A stretch of DNA of 64,000 bases, taken from contig NZ_CP036291.1 of the NCBI RefSeq assembly GCF_007750855.1, positions 124,001 to 188,000 on the forward strand. Direction: 5' to 3'. Within the stretch, counting starts at the first letter, position 1. Each line of letters starts with the position of its first letter. The translations under genes were made by a program, and so were the position numbers. This DNA is from Pirellulimonas nuda. GTDB taxonomy: Bacteria > Planctomycetota > Planctomycetia > Pirellulales > Lacipirellulaceae. The notes under the pieces are model-generated. The model made no database searches. It was given only the letters and a program-made list of their open reading frames with translations, and was not told the origin of the DNA. Positions 1 through 9,993 of this stretch are shown here, piece after piece.

Positions 1-1
1 C

Positions 2-1564
2 TTCAAGCAAGCCACCCAACGCAACGGCAAGCCGACCGTGGTGCTCGCCAAGACCATCAAGGGCTACGGCCTGGGCGAGAGCGGCGAGGGGCGCAACGTC
101 ACGCACAACAGCAAGAAGCTCAACGAAGCAGAGCTCCGCGAGTTCCGCACCCGGTTCGGCATCCCGATCTCTGACGAACGCGTCGCCGAGGCGCCCTTCT
201 ACAAGCCGCCGGCCGATTCGCCCGAGATGGTCTACCTCCGCAAACGCCGCGAGGAGCTCGGGGGCTCCGTCCCCAGCCGATCGACCAAGCCGGTCACGAT
301 GGAGGTGCCCCACTTGGCCGACTACGGCAAGACGCTCGCCAAGCTGGTCAGCAAAGAGCCGGGCAAGGAGCAGTCGACCACGATGGGCTTTGTGCGGTTG
401 CTCACCGACCTGCTGCGTGACAAGCAGATCGGCAAGTACATCGTGCCGATCGTGCCGGACGAGTCGCGCACCTTCGGCATGGAGGGCCTGTTCAGCCAGA
501 TCGGCATCTACGCCCACGCGGGGCAGCTCTACGACCCGGTCGATTCCGACATCTTGGCCAAGTACAAGGAGGCCAAGGACGGGCAGCTCCTGGAAGAAGG
601 GATCACCGAAGCGGGCTCGATGAGCAGCTTCAACGCCGCGGGCACCGCGTACAGCACGCACGGCGTGAACATGATCCCGATGTTCATCTACTACAGCATG
701 TTCGGCTTCCAGCGCATCGGCGACCTGATCTGGGCCGCCGCGGACATGCGGGCCAAGGGCTTTATGCTGGGCGGCACCGCCGGCAGGACTACGCTCAACG
801 GCGAGGGCCTGCAGCACCAGGACGGCCACAGCCTAGTGAACGCAATCGCCTTCCCCACCGTCCGCGCCTACGACCCCGCGTACAACTACGAGACGGCCGT
901 CATCATCTTCCACGGCCTGCAGAAGATGTACGTCGAGGGCGAAACCTGCATCTACTACCTGATGCTGGAGAACGAGAACGTGATGATGCCCGAGATGCCC
1001 TCGGGTTGCGAGGAAGGCATCGTACGCGGCATGTACAAGCTCAAGAGCGTCGAGGCCGAGGGCTCCAAGCACCGCGTGCAGCTCTTCGGCTCCGGCTCGA
1101 TCCTGCACGGAGTGCTCGACGCGCAGAAACTGCTGGCGGAGAAGTACAACATCTCCAGCGATGTCTGGAGCGTCACCAGCTACAACGAGCTGCGCCGCGA
1201 CGCCCAAGAGACGGCCCGCTGGAACATGCTGAACCCCACCGCGCCGGCGAAGAAGTGTTACGTAGAGCAGGTGCTCGAGGGCGCCGAGGGCCCCTGCATC
1301 GCGGCGAGCGATTACCTCCGCTGCTTGGCGGAGCAGATCGCCCCCTGGTGCCCCGGAGGGATGCTGGCCCTGGGGACCGACGGCATGGGCCGCAGCGAGA
1401 GCCGCCCGAACCTGAGGCGCCACTTCGAGGTCGATTCAGAGTTCGTCACGATCGCCACGCTGTACAAGCTAGCAACGAGTGGCAAGCTCGACCGGCAAGT
1501 GGTGGCCGACGCGATCAAGGAACTGGGGGTCGATCCTCAGAAGATGTCGCCGCTTTACGCCTAA
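2..1564 (+). CDS. aceE: Pyruvate dehydrogenase E1 component, homodimeric type (5' partial)
   Basis: The reading frame is open from base 2 and the gene begins before the window, so about 520 C-terminal residues are present. The protein is the thiamine-diphosphate E1 subunit that decarboxylates pyruvate and acetylates the lipoyl groups of E2. The visible part matches the middle and C-terminal domains of the roughly 880-residue AceE type: KTIKGYGLGESGEGRN, then the transketolase-like pyrimidine domain with IVPDESRTFGMEGLF and TTLNGEGLQHQDGHS, and a C-terminal domain ending in DGMGRSESRPNLRRHFEVD. The E2 gene follows after 176 bases on the same strand, so the two probably work together. Identification is firm; only the N-terminal part is missing. 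Confidence 0.96.
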   Translation, partial: FKQATQRNGKPTVVLAKTIKGYGLGESGEGRNVTHNSKKLNEAELREFRTRFGIPISDERVAEAPFYKPPADSPEMVYLRKRREELGGSVPSRSTKPVTMEVPHLADYGKTLAKLVSKEPGKEQSTTMGFVRLLTDLLRDKQIGKYIVPIVPDESRTFGMEGLFSQIGIYAHAGQLYDPVDSDILAKYKEAKDGQLLEEGITEAGSMSSFNAAGTAYSTHGVNMIPMFIYYSMFGFQRIGDLIWAAADMRAKGFMLGGTAGRTTLNGEGLQHQDGHSLVNAIAFPTVRAYDPAYNYETAVIIFHGLQKMYVEGETCIYYLMLENENVMMPEMPSGCEEGIVRGMYKLKSVEAEGSKHRVQLFGSGSILHGVLDAQKLLAEKYNISSDVWSVTSYNELRRDAQETARWNMLNPTAPAKKCYVEQVLEGAEGPCIAASDYLRCLAEQIAPWCPGGMLALGTDGMGRSESRPNLRRHFEVDSEFVTIATLYKLATSGKLDRQVVADAIKELGVDPQKMSPLYA

Positions 1565-1573
1565 CGAACAGAT

Positions 1574-1726
1574 GGGAGAGGTGGGGATACGGACGAGATA
1601 GGGGGATAGCGTTCTCAGGGGCCTGAAGCTTCTCCGAACGCAGACGGACGGGCCTTCGTGAAGTGAAGGTCGTTCGCCCCTGGTCCCCACGATCCCCACA
1701 TCCCTTTCTTTATCCCCACCTCTCCC
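1574..1726. repeat. Intergenic inverted repeat between aceE and aceF
   Basis: A perfect 16-bp inverted repeat (GGGAGAGGTGGGGATA at 1574-1589 and its complement at 1711-1726) frames most of the aceE-aceF gap. It is one of a recurring class of gap palindromes in this window. It could form a long RNA stem in an aceE-aceF transcript; its function is unknown. Confidence 0.75.
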
Positions 1727-1740
1727 TTCGCTTTGTTGCC

Positions 1741-3090
1741 ATGAGCCAAATCACCCTTCCCCACCTCGGCGAGAACATCGACTCGGGGGACGTCCTATCC
1801 ATCCTGGTGTCCGAAGGGGACGCCGTGACGAAGGACCAGGACCTGATCGAGATCGAGACCGACAAGGCCACTATGGCGGTCCCCAGTCCGCAGGCGGGGA
1901 AGATCGTCAAGATCCTGGTCGGCGAAGGGGACACCGTAAACGTTGGCGCCGCGATCTTTGAGATCGAGGCGGGGGACGCCGCGCCGGCGAAGCAGGAGAA
2001 GCCTAAGGAGGAGCCCCCCAAAGAAGAGGCAAAGAAGCCTGAGCCGAAGCAAGAAGAGCCCAAGCAAGAAGAAAAGGCGCAAGAGAAGCCCTCGCCAAAA
2101 CAAGAAGAACCCAAGCGTTCTCCAGCCCCCAGCCCCCAGCCCCCGGCGCCCGCCGCTTCCAGCGGCGACGTGCCCGGAGACGGCCATGCCTCATCGGCCG
2201 CTGGGCCCGCCGTTCGCCGGCTGGCCCGTGAGCTGGGGGTCGACCTGCGCCGCGTCCGCGGCAGCGGAGAAGGGGGGCGTCTGACCGAGGAAGACGTACG
2301 GGGCTACGTCCGCGCCGCCAACGAGCAGGCCCGCAGCGTAGGCCCCTCCGGCATCATCCCGCCGGGCGCCGCTGGGTCGGACAGCCAGGGCGCGGTGCGG
2401 ATCGAGAAGATGAGCCGCATGCGGCAGGCGATCGCCAACAACATGGTCGCCAGCTACACCACGGTGCCGCAGCTCACCAACTTCGACGACGTCGACATCA
2501 GCGAGCTGGAAGAGCTGCGCGAGCAGAGCAAGCGCGACTACGAGAAGCGCGGGCTGAAGCTCACGCAGATGCCGTTCTTGATCAAGGCGGTCGCCGCCAG
2601 CCTGAAGCTGCACCCGGTGGTGAACGCCTCGGTGGACATGGAACAGAAGCAGGTCATCTACAAGGAGTACGTGAACATCGGCGTCGCCATCGACACCGAA
2701 CGCGGCCTGACCGTGCCGGTGATCCGAGACGCGGACCGGATGAGCATGTCGCAGATCACGCACGAGCTCGACCGCTTGATCAAGCGGGCCCGCGACGGCG
2801 AGCTGGCGATCGAGGAGATGCGCGGGGGCACGTTCACCATCAGCAACCTGGGGGCGGTCGGCGGCACCTACTCGACGCCCATCATCAACCCGCCGGAGTC
2901 CGCCATCCTGCTGGTGGGCCGCAGCCGGATCTTGCCGCTGTGGATCGACGGCGAGTTCGAGCCCCGCCCGGTGATGCCGCTGTCGCTGACGTACGACCAC
3001 CGCACGGTCGACGGCGCCGCGGCGGCCCGCTTCCTGAACGAGGTGAAGGGCTTCTTGGCCTCGCCCGGCCGGCTGCTGCTAGCGCCGTGA
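1741..3090 (+). CDS. aceF: Dihydrolipoyl acetyltransferase, E2 of pyruvate dehydrogenase
   Basis: This E2 subunit transfers the acetyl group from lipoyl-lysine to CoA. Of 449 residues, roughly 1-80 form one lipoyl domain with the lipoylated lysine in EIETDKATMAVPSP. A long Lys/Glu/Pro/Gln-rich linker follows, then a peripheral-subunit-binding domain (AVRRLARELGVDL...GRLTEEDVRGYV). The C-terminal acetyltransferase domain has the catalytic DHRTVDG motif near the end. The frame is open further upstream to 1663, but that extension covers the inverted-repeat gap and does not look like protein; the ATG at 1741 begins MSQITLPHLGENI, the normal start of a lipoyl domain. No E3 gene adjoins; the flavoprotein at 28.2 kb is not an obvious E3. 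Confidence 0.96.
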   Translation: MSQITLPHLGENIDSGDVLSILVSEGDAVTKDQDLIEIETDKATMAVPSPQAGKIVKILVGEGDTVNVGAAIFEIEAGDAAPAKQEKPKEEPPKEEAKKPEPKQEEPKQEEKAQEKPSPKQEEPKRSPAPSPQPPAPAASSGDVPGDGHASSAAGPAVRRLARELGVDLRRVRGSGEGGRLTEEDVRGYVRAANEQARSVGPSGIIPPGAAGSDSQGAVRIEKMSRMRQAIANNMVASYTTVPQLTNFDDVDISELEELREQSKRDYEKRGLKLTQMPFLIKAVAASLKLHPVVNASVDMEQKQVIYKEYVNIGVAIDTERGLTVPVIRDADRMSMSQITHELDRLIKRARDGELAIEEMRGGTFTISNLGAVGGTYSTPIINPPESAILLVGRSRILPLWIDGEFEPRPVMPLSLTYDHRTVDGAAAARFLNEVKGFLASPGRLLLAP

Positions 3091-3114
3091 TCGGCCCCCC
3101 AACAAGGTGACGCG

Positions 3115-3483
3115 ATGGACCAGCTTATCCCCGGGTGGAGCGTCTCGTTCGAGCAGGTCGGCGGCTGGCTCTGCACACGGCTGCACCCCGCCGGCAGCCC
3201 CGACGCGGCGGGGATGATCGACCCGCTCTGGCGACAGGTGGACGCGCGTTGCCAGGGGGCGGCCAAGCAGGTGGTGTTGGAGATGAACGAGGTGACGTTC
3301 CTGTCCAGCAGCCTGATGGGCGAGCTGGTGCGACTGCACAAGCGGCTGGCGGTGGCGGGCGGGGCGCTGCACCTGGCGGCCCTGCGGCCCGAGTGCGCCG
3401 AGGCGCTGCACATCACCCGGCTCGACTCGGTGCTGCCGGTGTTCCCGGGACGCGACGAGGCGGTCCACAGCTTCGCCCGCTAG
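3115..3483 (+). CDS. STAS-domain protein (anti-sigma-factor antagonist-like)
   Basis: A 122-residue single-domain protein. The central part (VVLEMNEVTFLSSSLMGELVRLHKRL) has the strand, loop and helix pattern of a STAS domain, with serines where SpoIIAA-type antagonists are phosphorylated. The usual Asp before the phospho-serine is replaced, so phosphorylation is uncertain. The family generally acts in partner-switching regulation, but no anti-sigma factor kinase or phosphatase gene is nearby. It begins 24 bases after aceF on the same strand and may be co-transcribed with it. Confidence 0.75.
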   Translation: MDQLIPGWSVSFEQVGGWLCTRLHPAGSPDAAGMIDPLWRQVDARCQGAAKQVVLEMNEVTFLSSSLMGELVRLHKRLAVAGGALHLAALRPECAEALHITRLDSVLPVFPGRDEAVHSFAR

Positions 3484-3581
3484 CGGGCGCCCCCTCTCGG
3501 AAGTCTGACGGCGCCCACGCGCCAAAATAGTGCGGCGCGCCTATCCTTGGGGTGTGGTTATCCCTCCCGGCAGGAACACCG

Positions 3582-4265
3582 ATGGCGTCTGCTTCGCGTG
3601 AATTGGTCGTCATGGTCCACGGCATCGCGTCGTGGCGATTTGTGTTTGCCGTGATGAACGCGCGTCTGCGGGCCGCCGGGTTCGCCACGCGGATGTGGGG
3701 CTACCCGTCGATCTTGTGGTCGAATCAACACCACGGGGCGTCCCTGGCCCGCCTGCTGCGCCGCCGGGCGGCTACCGGCAAGTACGACAAGATCCACCTG
3801 GTGGTGCACAGCATGGGGAGCATCGTGGCCCGCTGCGCCCTGCAGGAGGAGCTGCCGGAGCAGCTCGGGCGGATCGTGATGATCGGCCCGCCCAACCAGG
3901 GGTCGCACGTTGCGTCGCGTCTGGCCCCCATCTACGGCTGGTTGGCGCCGACCCTGGTCGAGCTGTGCGACGTCGAGGGGAGCTTCGTCCGCACGCTCGG
4001 TTCCCCCCCCGAACACGTCGAGATCGGGGTCGTGGCCGCCCAACGCGACCGCGTGGTGCCGCTGCTCAACACCCACCTGGCGGGGATGCGAGACCACATC
4101 GTGCTGCCCGGCCTGCACACCTCTAGCCTGTGGCGGCGAGAAACAGCGGAGCAAGTCGTGCACTTCTTGCGGGAGGGGCGCTTCTTCCTCCCGGGCGAGC
4201 GGTCGGCGTCGGCCGTCGGAGGAGAGCGCGCCGGTGCGACCCTACCGACCCCCTCCGGCGGCTGA
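3582..4265 (+). CDS. Alpha/beta hydrolase (lipase/PGAP1-like)
   Basis: The 227-residue protein has an oxyanion-loop segment (LVVMVHGIASW) near the N-terminus and a nucleophile elbow LVVHSMGSIV with serine in a VHSMG context, as in alpha/beta hydrolases of the PGAP1/lipase type. A likely acid is in the AAQRDRVVP segment and a likely catalytic His in the GLHTSS segment. I chose the ATG at 3582; a GTG at 3552 would add ten residues. No signal peptide or membrane span is seen, so it is probably cytoplasmic. The substrate cannot be inferred. The 3' end overlaps a CCGGCGGC-type palindrome (4253-4277). Confidence 0.8.
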   Translation: MASASRELVVMVHGIASWRFVFAVMNARLRAAGFATRMWGYPSILWSNQHHGASLARLLRRRAATGKYDKIHLVVHSMGSIVARCALQEELPEQLGRIVMIGPPNQGSHVASRLAPIYGWLAPTLVELCDVEGSFVRTLGSPPEHVEIGVVAAQRDRVVPLLNTHLAGMRDHIVLPGLHTSSLWRRETAEQVVHFLREGRFFLPGERSASAVGGERAGATLPTPSGG

Positions 4266-4277
4266 CGCCGGCGGCCC
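4253..4277. repeat. REP-like palindrome, CCGGCGGC family
   Basis: This is a copy of the motif CTCCGGCGGCTNACGCCGG, which reads nearly the same on both strands. Related copies lie at 27162-27188 and 27275-27301. Here it overlaps the stop codon of the hydrolase gene and may act as a 3'-end stem-loop. Confidence 0.6.
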
Positions 4278-4391
4278 GCCCGCCATTTGCCCCGCCCCCG
4301 ATTGTGACCTAGTCTTGCACTAGCCGGGGAAACCCGGCCTCCCACCGGCCCTCGGGCCACCCCCTCCTCGCCTCCTTCCCCGTCAATACCT

Positions 4392-4964
4392 ATGTCCAGC
4401 GCCGTGCTAGAGCCGGCGCTCGGGACACTGCGCGAAGCGGTCGGCCGCTGGCGCAGTGATTTCGAGCAGCAGGAAAACGAACTCGCCGAGTCGCTCGAAG
4501 CGCTCGATGCGTACCAGCGCAGCCTCGACGCATGGCGGCAGTCGTTGGTGGAAGAACGCGCGGAGCTGGCCCAGCTCCACGACGCGTTCGAAGAAGAGCG
4601 GGCCGCTGCGACCATGGCCGACAACGACCGTGCGGAGGATAGCGCTTTGGAAGAAGTAATCCGCGGACTGCGCAGCGAGCTCGAATCGGTCGGAGAGGCG
4701 GCGGCGGCCGCCGAAGGGGCCTTGTCCGAACGGTCCCAGAAGCTCCGAGACACGGAGCAGGAGCGGGCCGATCTGCGGAAGGAGCTCGACGCGTTGCGAT
4801 CGCATTGCGAAGGGATGGAGCGTGAGTTGGCGCTGGCCGCCCAGGCGCCCGAACCCGCGGCCCAGACGCCCAGCACGCCGCGGGGCCCCGACCCGGTGGT
4901 GAGCTCGTTGCTCGACCAGTTCACCAAGATCCGCCAGCAGCGCGGTCAGCGACCCCCCCGCTAG
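4392..4964 (+). CDS. Coiled-coil protein of unknown function
   Basis: The 190-residue protein is almost wholly helical: from about residue 15 to 150 it is rich in Glu, Arg, Leu, Ala and Gln with heptad spacing (FEQQENELAESLEALDAY, RKELDALRSHCEGMEREL). A Pro/Ala-rich hinge and a short basic tail ending RQQRGQRPPR follow. It has no signal peptide. It starts a run of four same-strand genes (coiled coil, FGE-domain protein, GTPase, small protein), the next starting 19 bases after its stop. A scaffold or adaptor role is a guess from shape and context. Confidence 0.7.
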   Translation: MSSAVLEPALGTLREAVGRWRSDFEQQENELAESLEALDAYQRSLDAWRQSLVEERAELAQLHDAFEEERAAATMADNDRAEDSALEEVIRGLRSELESVGEAAAAAEGALSERSQKLRDTEQERADLRKELDALRSHCEGMERELALAAQAPEPAAQTPSTPRGPDPVVSSLLDQFTKIRQQRGQRPPR

Positions 4965-4983
4965 ACCCGGAGACGTTCCCCCT

Positions 4984-6267
4984 ATGAATGCGATTGCGCC
5001 CGCGTTTCAACCGATCGCGCCCCCGGCGCCGGTCGTCATCTCGGCGTTCGGAGTCGTGCTGTGCTTTGCCGGCGCGTGGCTCGGTTCCCCGGTGATGTCT
5101 GCCGCCGGGGTCGCCGGGTTGTTCATGTTCGCGCGGCAAGCGGCGGAACTCCTCCGGCTCGACTTCCCCGACCCCTGGCGGCTGGTCGGCTGGGGGCGGG
5201 GCGCCCGCCCGCAGGGGGGCCCGCCCCCAGCCCCGCAGGGGGGCGTCTCGGACGCGGACCGGCGGGTCGCTGCAGGCGACATCGCGCTGCTGCCCGAGAC
5301 AATCCGCTCTACCGAGGACTTGATCGACAGCATGCTCACCACGGGGCGCTACGCGCTGCTGCTGCGCCCCGAGGTCAGCGACCGGCTCTCGGACGAGCAG
5401 ATCATGCGGGCGGTGCGCGCGCTGGACGACTCGATGTCGCTGGTGCCGGGGGGCCGCGTGCTGCTGGGGATCACGGCCGACCGCGCCACGCTGGGGGGCG
5501 AGCTGACGGGCGACGTGCGGCTGGACGACCCTTCGGCAATCGCGGAGGTGGCGCCCTGCTACATCGACCGCTACTGCGTGACCAACCGCCAGTACCAGCA
5601 GTTCGTCGACTCCGGCGGCTACGAGCAGCTTGAGTACTGGCTGGAAGAAGCGCTGCCGGCGATGTTCGACTTTGTCGACCAGACCGGCGAGCCGGGACCG
5701 CGCGACTGGCGCAACGGCGCCTACCGCAGTGAGGGGCCGACCGACGGCGCCGACCTGCCTGTGGTGGGGGTCAGTTGGTACGAGGCGCTCGCGTATGCTC
5801 GCTGGCTCGGCAAGCGGCTCCCCATCGAGGCGGAGTGGACCAAGGCGGGCGCGTGGCCCGTCGAGGCGTCGCCCGGCCGGATCGCGCAGCGCCGCTACCC
5901 GTGGGGCGAGTCGTTCGACGCGCGGCGGGCGAACCTGTGGTGCTCCCGCGTCGGGAGCACGCAGAGCGTCTACGAGTACGAGGCCGGCGCCAGCGTCGGC
6001 GGCGTGTGCCAGTTGGTGGGGAACGTGTGGGAGTGGACCGCCACGTCGCTCAGCGAGCTGGCGCCGCGGGGGATCGACTTCCCCTCGGCGCTGAAGACCG
6101 TCCGCGGGGGCGCCTACAACACCTACTTCGAGAACCAAGCCACCTGCCACTTCCAGAGCGCAGAGCACCCGCTCTCCCGCCGCCCCAATATCGGCATCCG
6201 CCTGGCGTTGGGCATGGAGAGTCTGGCGGCCATCAACGGACGCGTGGCGGAGGGCGCCGCCGAGTAG
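4984..6267 (+). CDS. Membrane-anchored FGE/SUMF1-domain protein
   Basis: Of 427 residues, about 15-60 form two hydrophobic segments (ISAFGVVLCFAGAWLG, then VMSAAGVAGLFMFARQAAELL), followed by a Pro/Gly-rich linker. The C-terminal part from about residue 185 is a formylglycine-generating-enzyme (SUMF1) domain: CYIDRYCVTNRQYQQFV, PVVGVSWYEALAYARWLGKR, GNVWEWT, VRGGAYNT and a terminal NIGIRLAL. True sulfatase-activating enzymes use two cysteines just before the terminal motif; only one (QATCHF) is present. It is therefore more likely a binding or structural member than a copper oxidase. It sits between the coiled-coil gene and a GTPase gene, suggesting a common complex. Confidence 0.85.
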   Translation: MNAIAPAFQPIAPPAPVVISAFGVVLCFAGAWLGSPVMSAAGVAGLFMFARQAAELLRLDFPDPWRLVGWGRGARPQGGPPPAPQGGVSDADRRVAAGDIALLPETIRSTEDLIDSMLTTGRYALLLRPEVSDRLSDEQIMRAVRALDDSMSLVPGGRVLLGITADRATLGGELTGDVRLDDPSAIAEVAPCYIDRYCVTNRQYQQFVDSGGYEQLEYWLEEALPAMFDFVDQTGEPGPRDWRNGAYRSEGPTDGADLPVVGVSWYEALAYARWLGKRLPIEAEWTKAGAWPVEASPGRIAQRRYPWGESFDARRANLWCSRVGSTQSVYEYEAGASVGGVCQLVGNVWEWTATSLSELAPRGIDFPSALKTVRGGAYNTYFENQATCHFQSAEHPLSRRPNIGIRLALGMESLAAINGRVAEGAAE

Positions 6268-6277
6268 AAGACCGTTA

Positions 6278-6315
6278 GCCGGAACAAGCCGAGCGCCGCG
6301 AGGCGCCGTTCCGGC
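6278..6315. repeat. Stem-loop between FGE-domain and GTPase genes
   Basis: GCCGGAAC at 6278-6285 pairs with GTTCCGGC at 6308-6315, with an inner GCGCC/GGCGC stem. No T-run follows, so it is more like a REP or mRNA-stability hairpin than a classical terminator. Confidence 0.55.
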
Positions 6316-6380
6316 ACCAAGCCAAGCACCCGCCCCCCTGCGGCGGGCTGGTTCCAGCCTACCCCGCGCCCACGAAACCT

Positions 6381-7289
6381 ATGCTCACCAACACCCCGCT
6401 CGAATCGTACCTGCTGGCGCAAACCTCCACGGCGCTGGAGTGCGTAATTTGCAACGCAGAGAACTGCGCGTCCGCCGAGCGCTGCCGCAGGTGCCACGCG
6501 CCGCTCTCGTTGACGCGGCAGTCGGCGTCGTTGCGGCGCAGGCCGCACCTGATCGCCGTGCTCGGCGGCCCCGGGGCGGGCAAGACCGTGTACCTGGGGA
6601 TGCTGCTAGACATGCTCACCCGCGGCGTCGGCGGGCTCCGCGCCCACGCCCGCGGGCCGCAATCGATCACGCTCCAGCAGTCCACCACCACGGCGCTGGC
6701 CAGCGGGTGGTTCCCGGACCGCACGCCGAACGTTCCCGACCAATGGCACTGGGTGCACTGCCGGGTGGAGTGCGGCCGGCGACGCCGGACGATGGAGCTG
6801 ATGCTCGCCGACGTGGCGGGCGAGGCCTGGACACAGGTCGACGTTGATTCGACCCAGCAGATCGCCGTCCCGGCGATCCTGTCGCGGGCCGACGGGGTGC
6901 TGCTGCTGGCCGACGCAGAGCGGCTGCACGGCGGCGAGCCCGACGAGAGCTACGGGATGCTCAAGGCCCTGTCGCTGCTGACCGAACTGCGGCGCGAACC
7001 GGGCCGACGCGGCCGGCGTCCTGATCGTAGGCCGTGCGCCGTGGTGTTTACCAAGGCGGACGCCTGCGGCCGGGCGCTGGACGACCCCGAGGGGTTCGCC
7101 GAGTCGCACGCCGCCACGCTGCTGGGAGACTGCCGGAGCCGGCTGCCCAACACCAAGGTCTTTGCCACGAGCGTGGTGGGGGCCTCGACCCGCCGGGTAG
7201 CGGCCGGCAACCGCCGGGCGACGCCGCTGCGGGTCGAACCGCAGGGGGTGGTTGAGCCGCTGGGCTGGCTGCTGAACCAGGTCGAGTAA
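6381..7289 (+). CDS. Zinc-ribbon P-loop GTPase (double-GTPase/TRAFAC-like)
   Basis: The 302-residue protein opens with a four-cysteine zinc ribbon (CVICNAENCASAERCRRC, residues ~20-37). A GTPase domain follows: Walker A GGPGAGKTVYLGML near residue 60, switch II motif LADVAGEAW, and a guanine-specificity motif FTKAD. Such proteins belong to a poorly studied TRAFAC GTPase group found in bacterial multi-gene systems. I infer that it acts with the neighbouring membrane FGE-domain and coiled-coil proteins as a signalling or assembly switch. The direct target is unknown. Confidence 0.8.
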   Translation: MLTNTPLESYLLAQTSTALECVICNAENCASAERCRRCHAPLSLTRQSASLRRRPHLIAVLGGPGAGKTVYLGMLLDMLTRGVGGLRAHARGPQSITLQQSTTTALASGWFPDRTPNVPDQWHWVHCRVECGRRRRTMELMLADVAGEAWTQVDVDSTQQIAVPAILSRADGVLLLADAERLHGGEPDESYGMLKALSLLTELRREPGRRGRRPDRRPCAVVFTKADACGRALDDPEGFAESHAATLLGDCRSRLPNTKVFATSVVGASTRRVAAGNRRATPLRVEPQGVVEPLGWLLNQVE

Positions 7290-7382
7290 GGGGACCACGC
7301 TTCCGGCGCGTGCCCGTCCGTCCAGAACAATCCAACAACAACCGCCGAACCAAACGCCGTCCCGCACGTAAAGAACCATTCG

Positions 7383-7739
7383 ATGTCCGCCCGCTACCCG
7401 ACCCACCCCTGCCCGGCCCCGCACGCCCCGATGACCGGGAGCGAGGTAGCCGTGGCGTGCCGGTCGGGGAGGCCCATCCCGCCCGAGGCGTTGTCGCGGC
7501 TTGAGCACCTGGACGACGTGTTCTTCGGCGCCATCGCCGGCGACGCGGACGCGCTCGACCAAACGGGTCGGCTGTGGCGCGAAGCCCGCGCCGAGTTGTG
7601 CGAGCCCCTGTTGGACGAGTCGCGGGAACAGTACCTGCGCCGGGCCGAGGTGGTTTGCGCCGCCGGCCGCGCTGCGCCGATCGAGAACCTAGCCGCAACG
7701 TTCGCGGCGCTCGAAGTGCTGACGCTGCTGGCGGACTGA
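7383..7739 (+). CDS. Hypothetical protein, 118 aa
   Basis: A short acidic helical protein (SRLEHLDDVFFGAIAGDADAL, LWREARAELCEPLLDESREQ). It has no recognised domain, signal peptide or membrane span. It is the last gene of the same-strand cluster with the coiled-coil, FGE-domain and GTPase genes, 93 bases after the GTPase, and codon use fits the neighbours. Function unknown; it could be a partner of the GTPase. Confidence 0.6.
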   Translation: MSARYPTHPCPAPHAPMTGSEVAVACRSGRPIPPEALSRLEHLDDVFFGAIAGDADALDQTGRLWREARAELCEPLLDESREQYLRRAEVVCAAGRAAPIENLAATFAALEVLTLLAD

Positions 7740-7764
7740 GCGGCTACTGGGTGAGCGACGAGGG

Positions 7765-7985
7765 AACCACAGAGCCACTGAGGGCACTGAGACGGACGAA
7801 GAGGGGAAAATCTCTCGCGGAGACGCTGAGGCGCGGAGAGAAACAAGGTTCAATTAGGATTAATCCCAGCTCCGATCCGTTCACCTTTTTCCTTCGGCTT
7901 CCCTCCCTAGCTCTGCGTCTGGGCGTCTCTGCGAGAGTTTGATCCGTCCTCCGTCCGTCTCCGTGTTCTCTGTGGCTCTGTGGTT
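7765..7985. repeat. Long intergenic inverted repeat
   Basis: AACCACAGAGCCAC at 7765-7778 is the exact complement of 7972-7985. Inside, CTCTCGCGGAGACGC-like and GCGTCTCTGCGAGAG-like words are also complementary but imperfect. The structure fills the 263-base gap between the convergent 118-aa gene and asnS, where it could stop transcription in both directions. It belongs to the recurring gap-palindrome class of this chromosome. Confidence 0.7.
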
Positions 7986-8002
7986 GGCTTGCGGCGGCGC
8001 TG

Positions 8003-9397
<1,395 letters not shown>

Positions 9398-9557
9398 CCG
9401 AGCGTTCCTGGAGGGGCGGGGTTCTGTGTACGATTGTAGCGAGCCGGGGCGTCTTCGCCCCCGGCCGGCGTAGCGGAGAAGCCTCTCCAGTCCCAGAGCC
9501 GTCGATGGCGCCGCACCGGGGTCGAGGACGACCCGGCCCCCGAGCGGGTTCACGATC

Positions 9558-9932
9558 ATGCCGACCCACGCCTGGCCCGACTCGCTCGATATCGCGATGC
9601 TGGCCTTCTGGGCGCTCGTGCTGGTGGGGGCGCCGATCGCCGGCTACGTGTTGATGGTGGTCGACTACCGCGCCTACCTGCGGTCGCTCCGACGCGCCCT
9701 GGTGGTGGTCCGCTCGTACGCTACCGGCCTGCCGAGCTGGGTCCGCGAGCACGAACCGCCCTGCCTGAAGGCGCTGGGGCTGACGCTGCCGGTCACACGC
9801 GAGCAGGTGCTGGCCGCCTACCGCCAGAAGGTGAAGACCATCCACCCCGACCTGGGAGGCTCGCGCCGCGACTTCACGCGGTTGCAGGAGCACTTCGAGC
9901 AGGCGCTGCTGTTGGCGGACGACGCGACGTAG
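9558..9932 (+). CDS. Membrane-anchored J-domain protein
   Basis: A 124-residue protein. Residues ~12-35 form one hydrophobic membrane span ([20 protein letters not shown]). Residues ~74-120 form a J domain with the HPD signature in TIHPDLGGS and the flanking helices LAAYRQKVK and [15 protein letters not shown] domains stimulate the ATPase of Hsp70/DnaK, so this would recruit DnaK to the inner face of the membrane. It lacks the G/F and zinc regions of DnaJ. It is divergent from asnS. Confidence 0.8.
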   Translation: MPTHAWPDSLDIAMLAFWALVLVGAPIAGYVLMVVDYRAYLRSLRRALVVVRSYATGLPSWVREHEPPCLKALGLTLPVTREQVLAAYRQKVKTIHPDLGGSRRDFTRLQEHFEQALLLADDAT

Positions 9933-9986
9933 GGTGCACGGAGTGCACCGGCCCCTCGCACCGCTGGTGCACTGGGTGCACCCTAC
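9929..9986. repeat. 58-bp palindromic repeat, copy A
   Basis: Starts GTAGGGTGCAC and ends GTGCACCCTAC, with inner GTGCACCGG-like arms. It lies between the convergent J-domain and frr genes. Two other copies of the same 58-bp length are at 10593-10650 and 17474-17531. It may serve as a two-way terminator here. Confidence 0.75.
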
Positions 9987-9993
9987 CCCCGGA

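Noticed and set aside
4921..6168. 415-codon open frame on the minus strand
   Set aside because: It is antisense to the FGE-domain gene, with Arg/Pro/Ala-rich content and no domain; long antisense frames are expected at this GC content.
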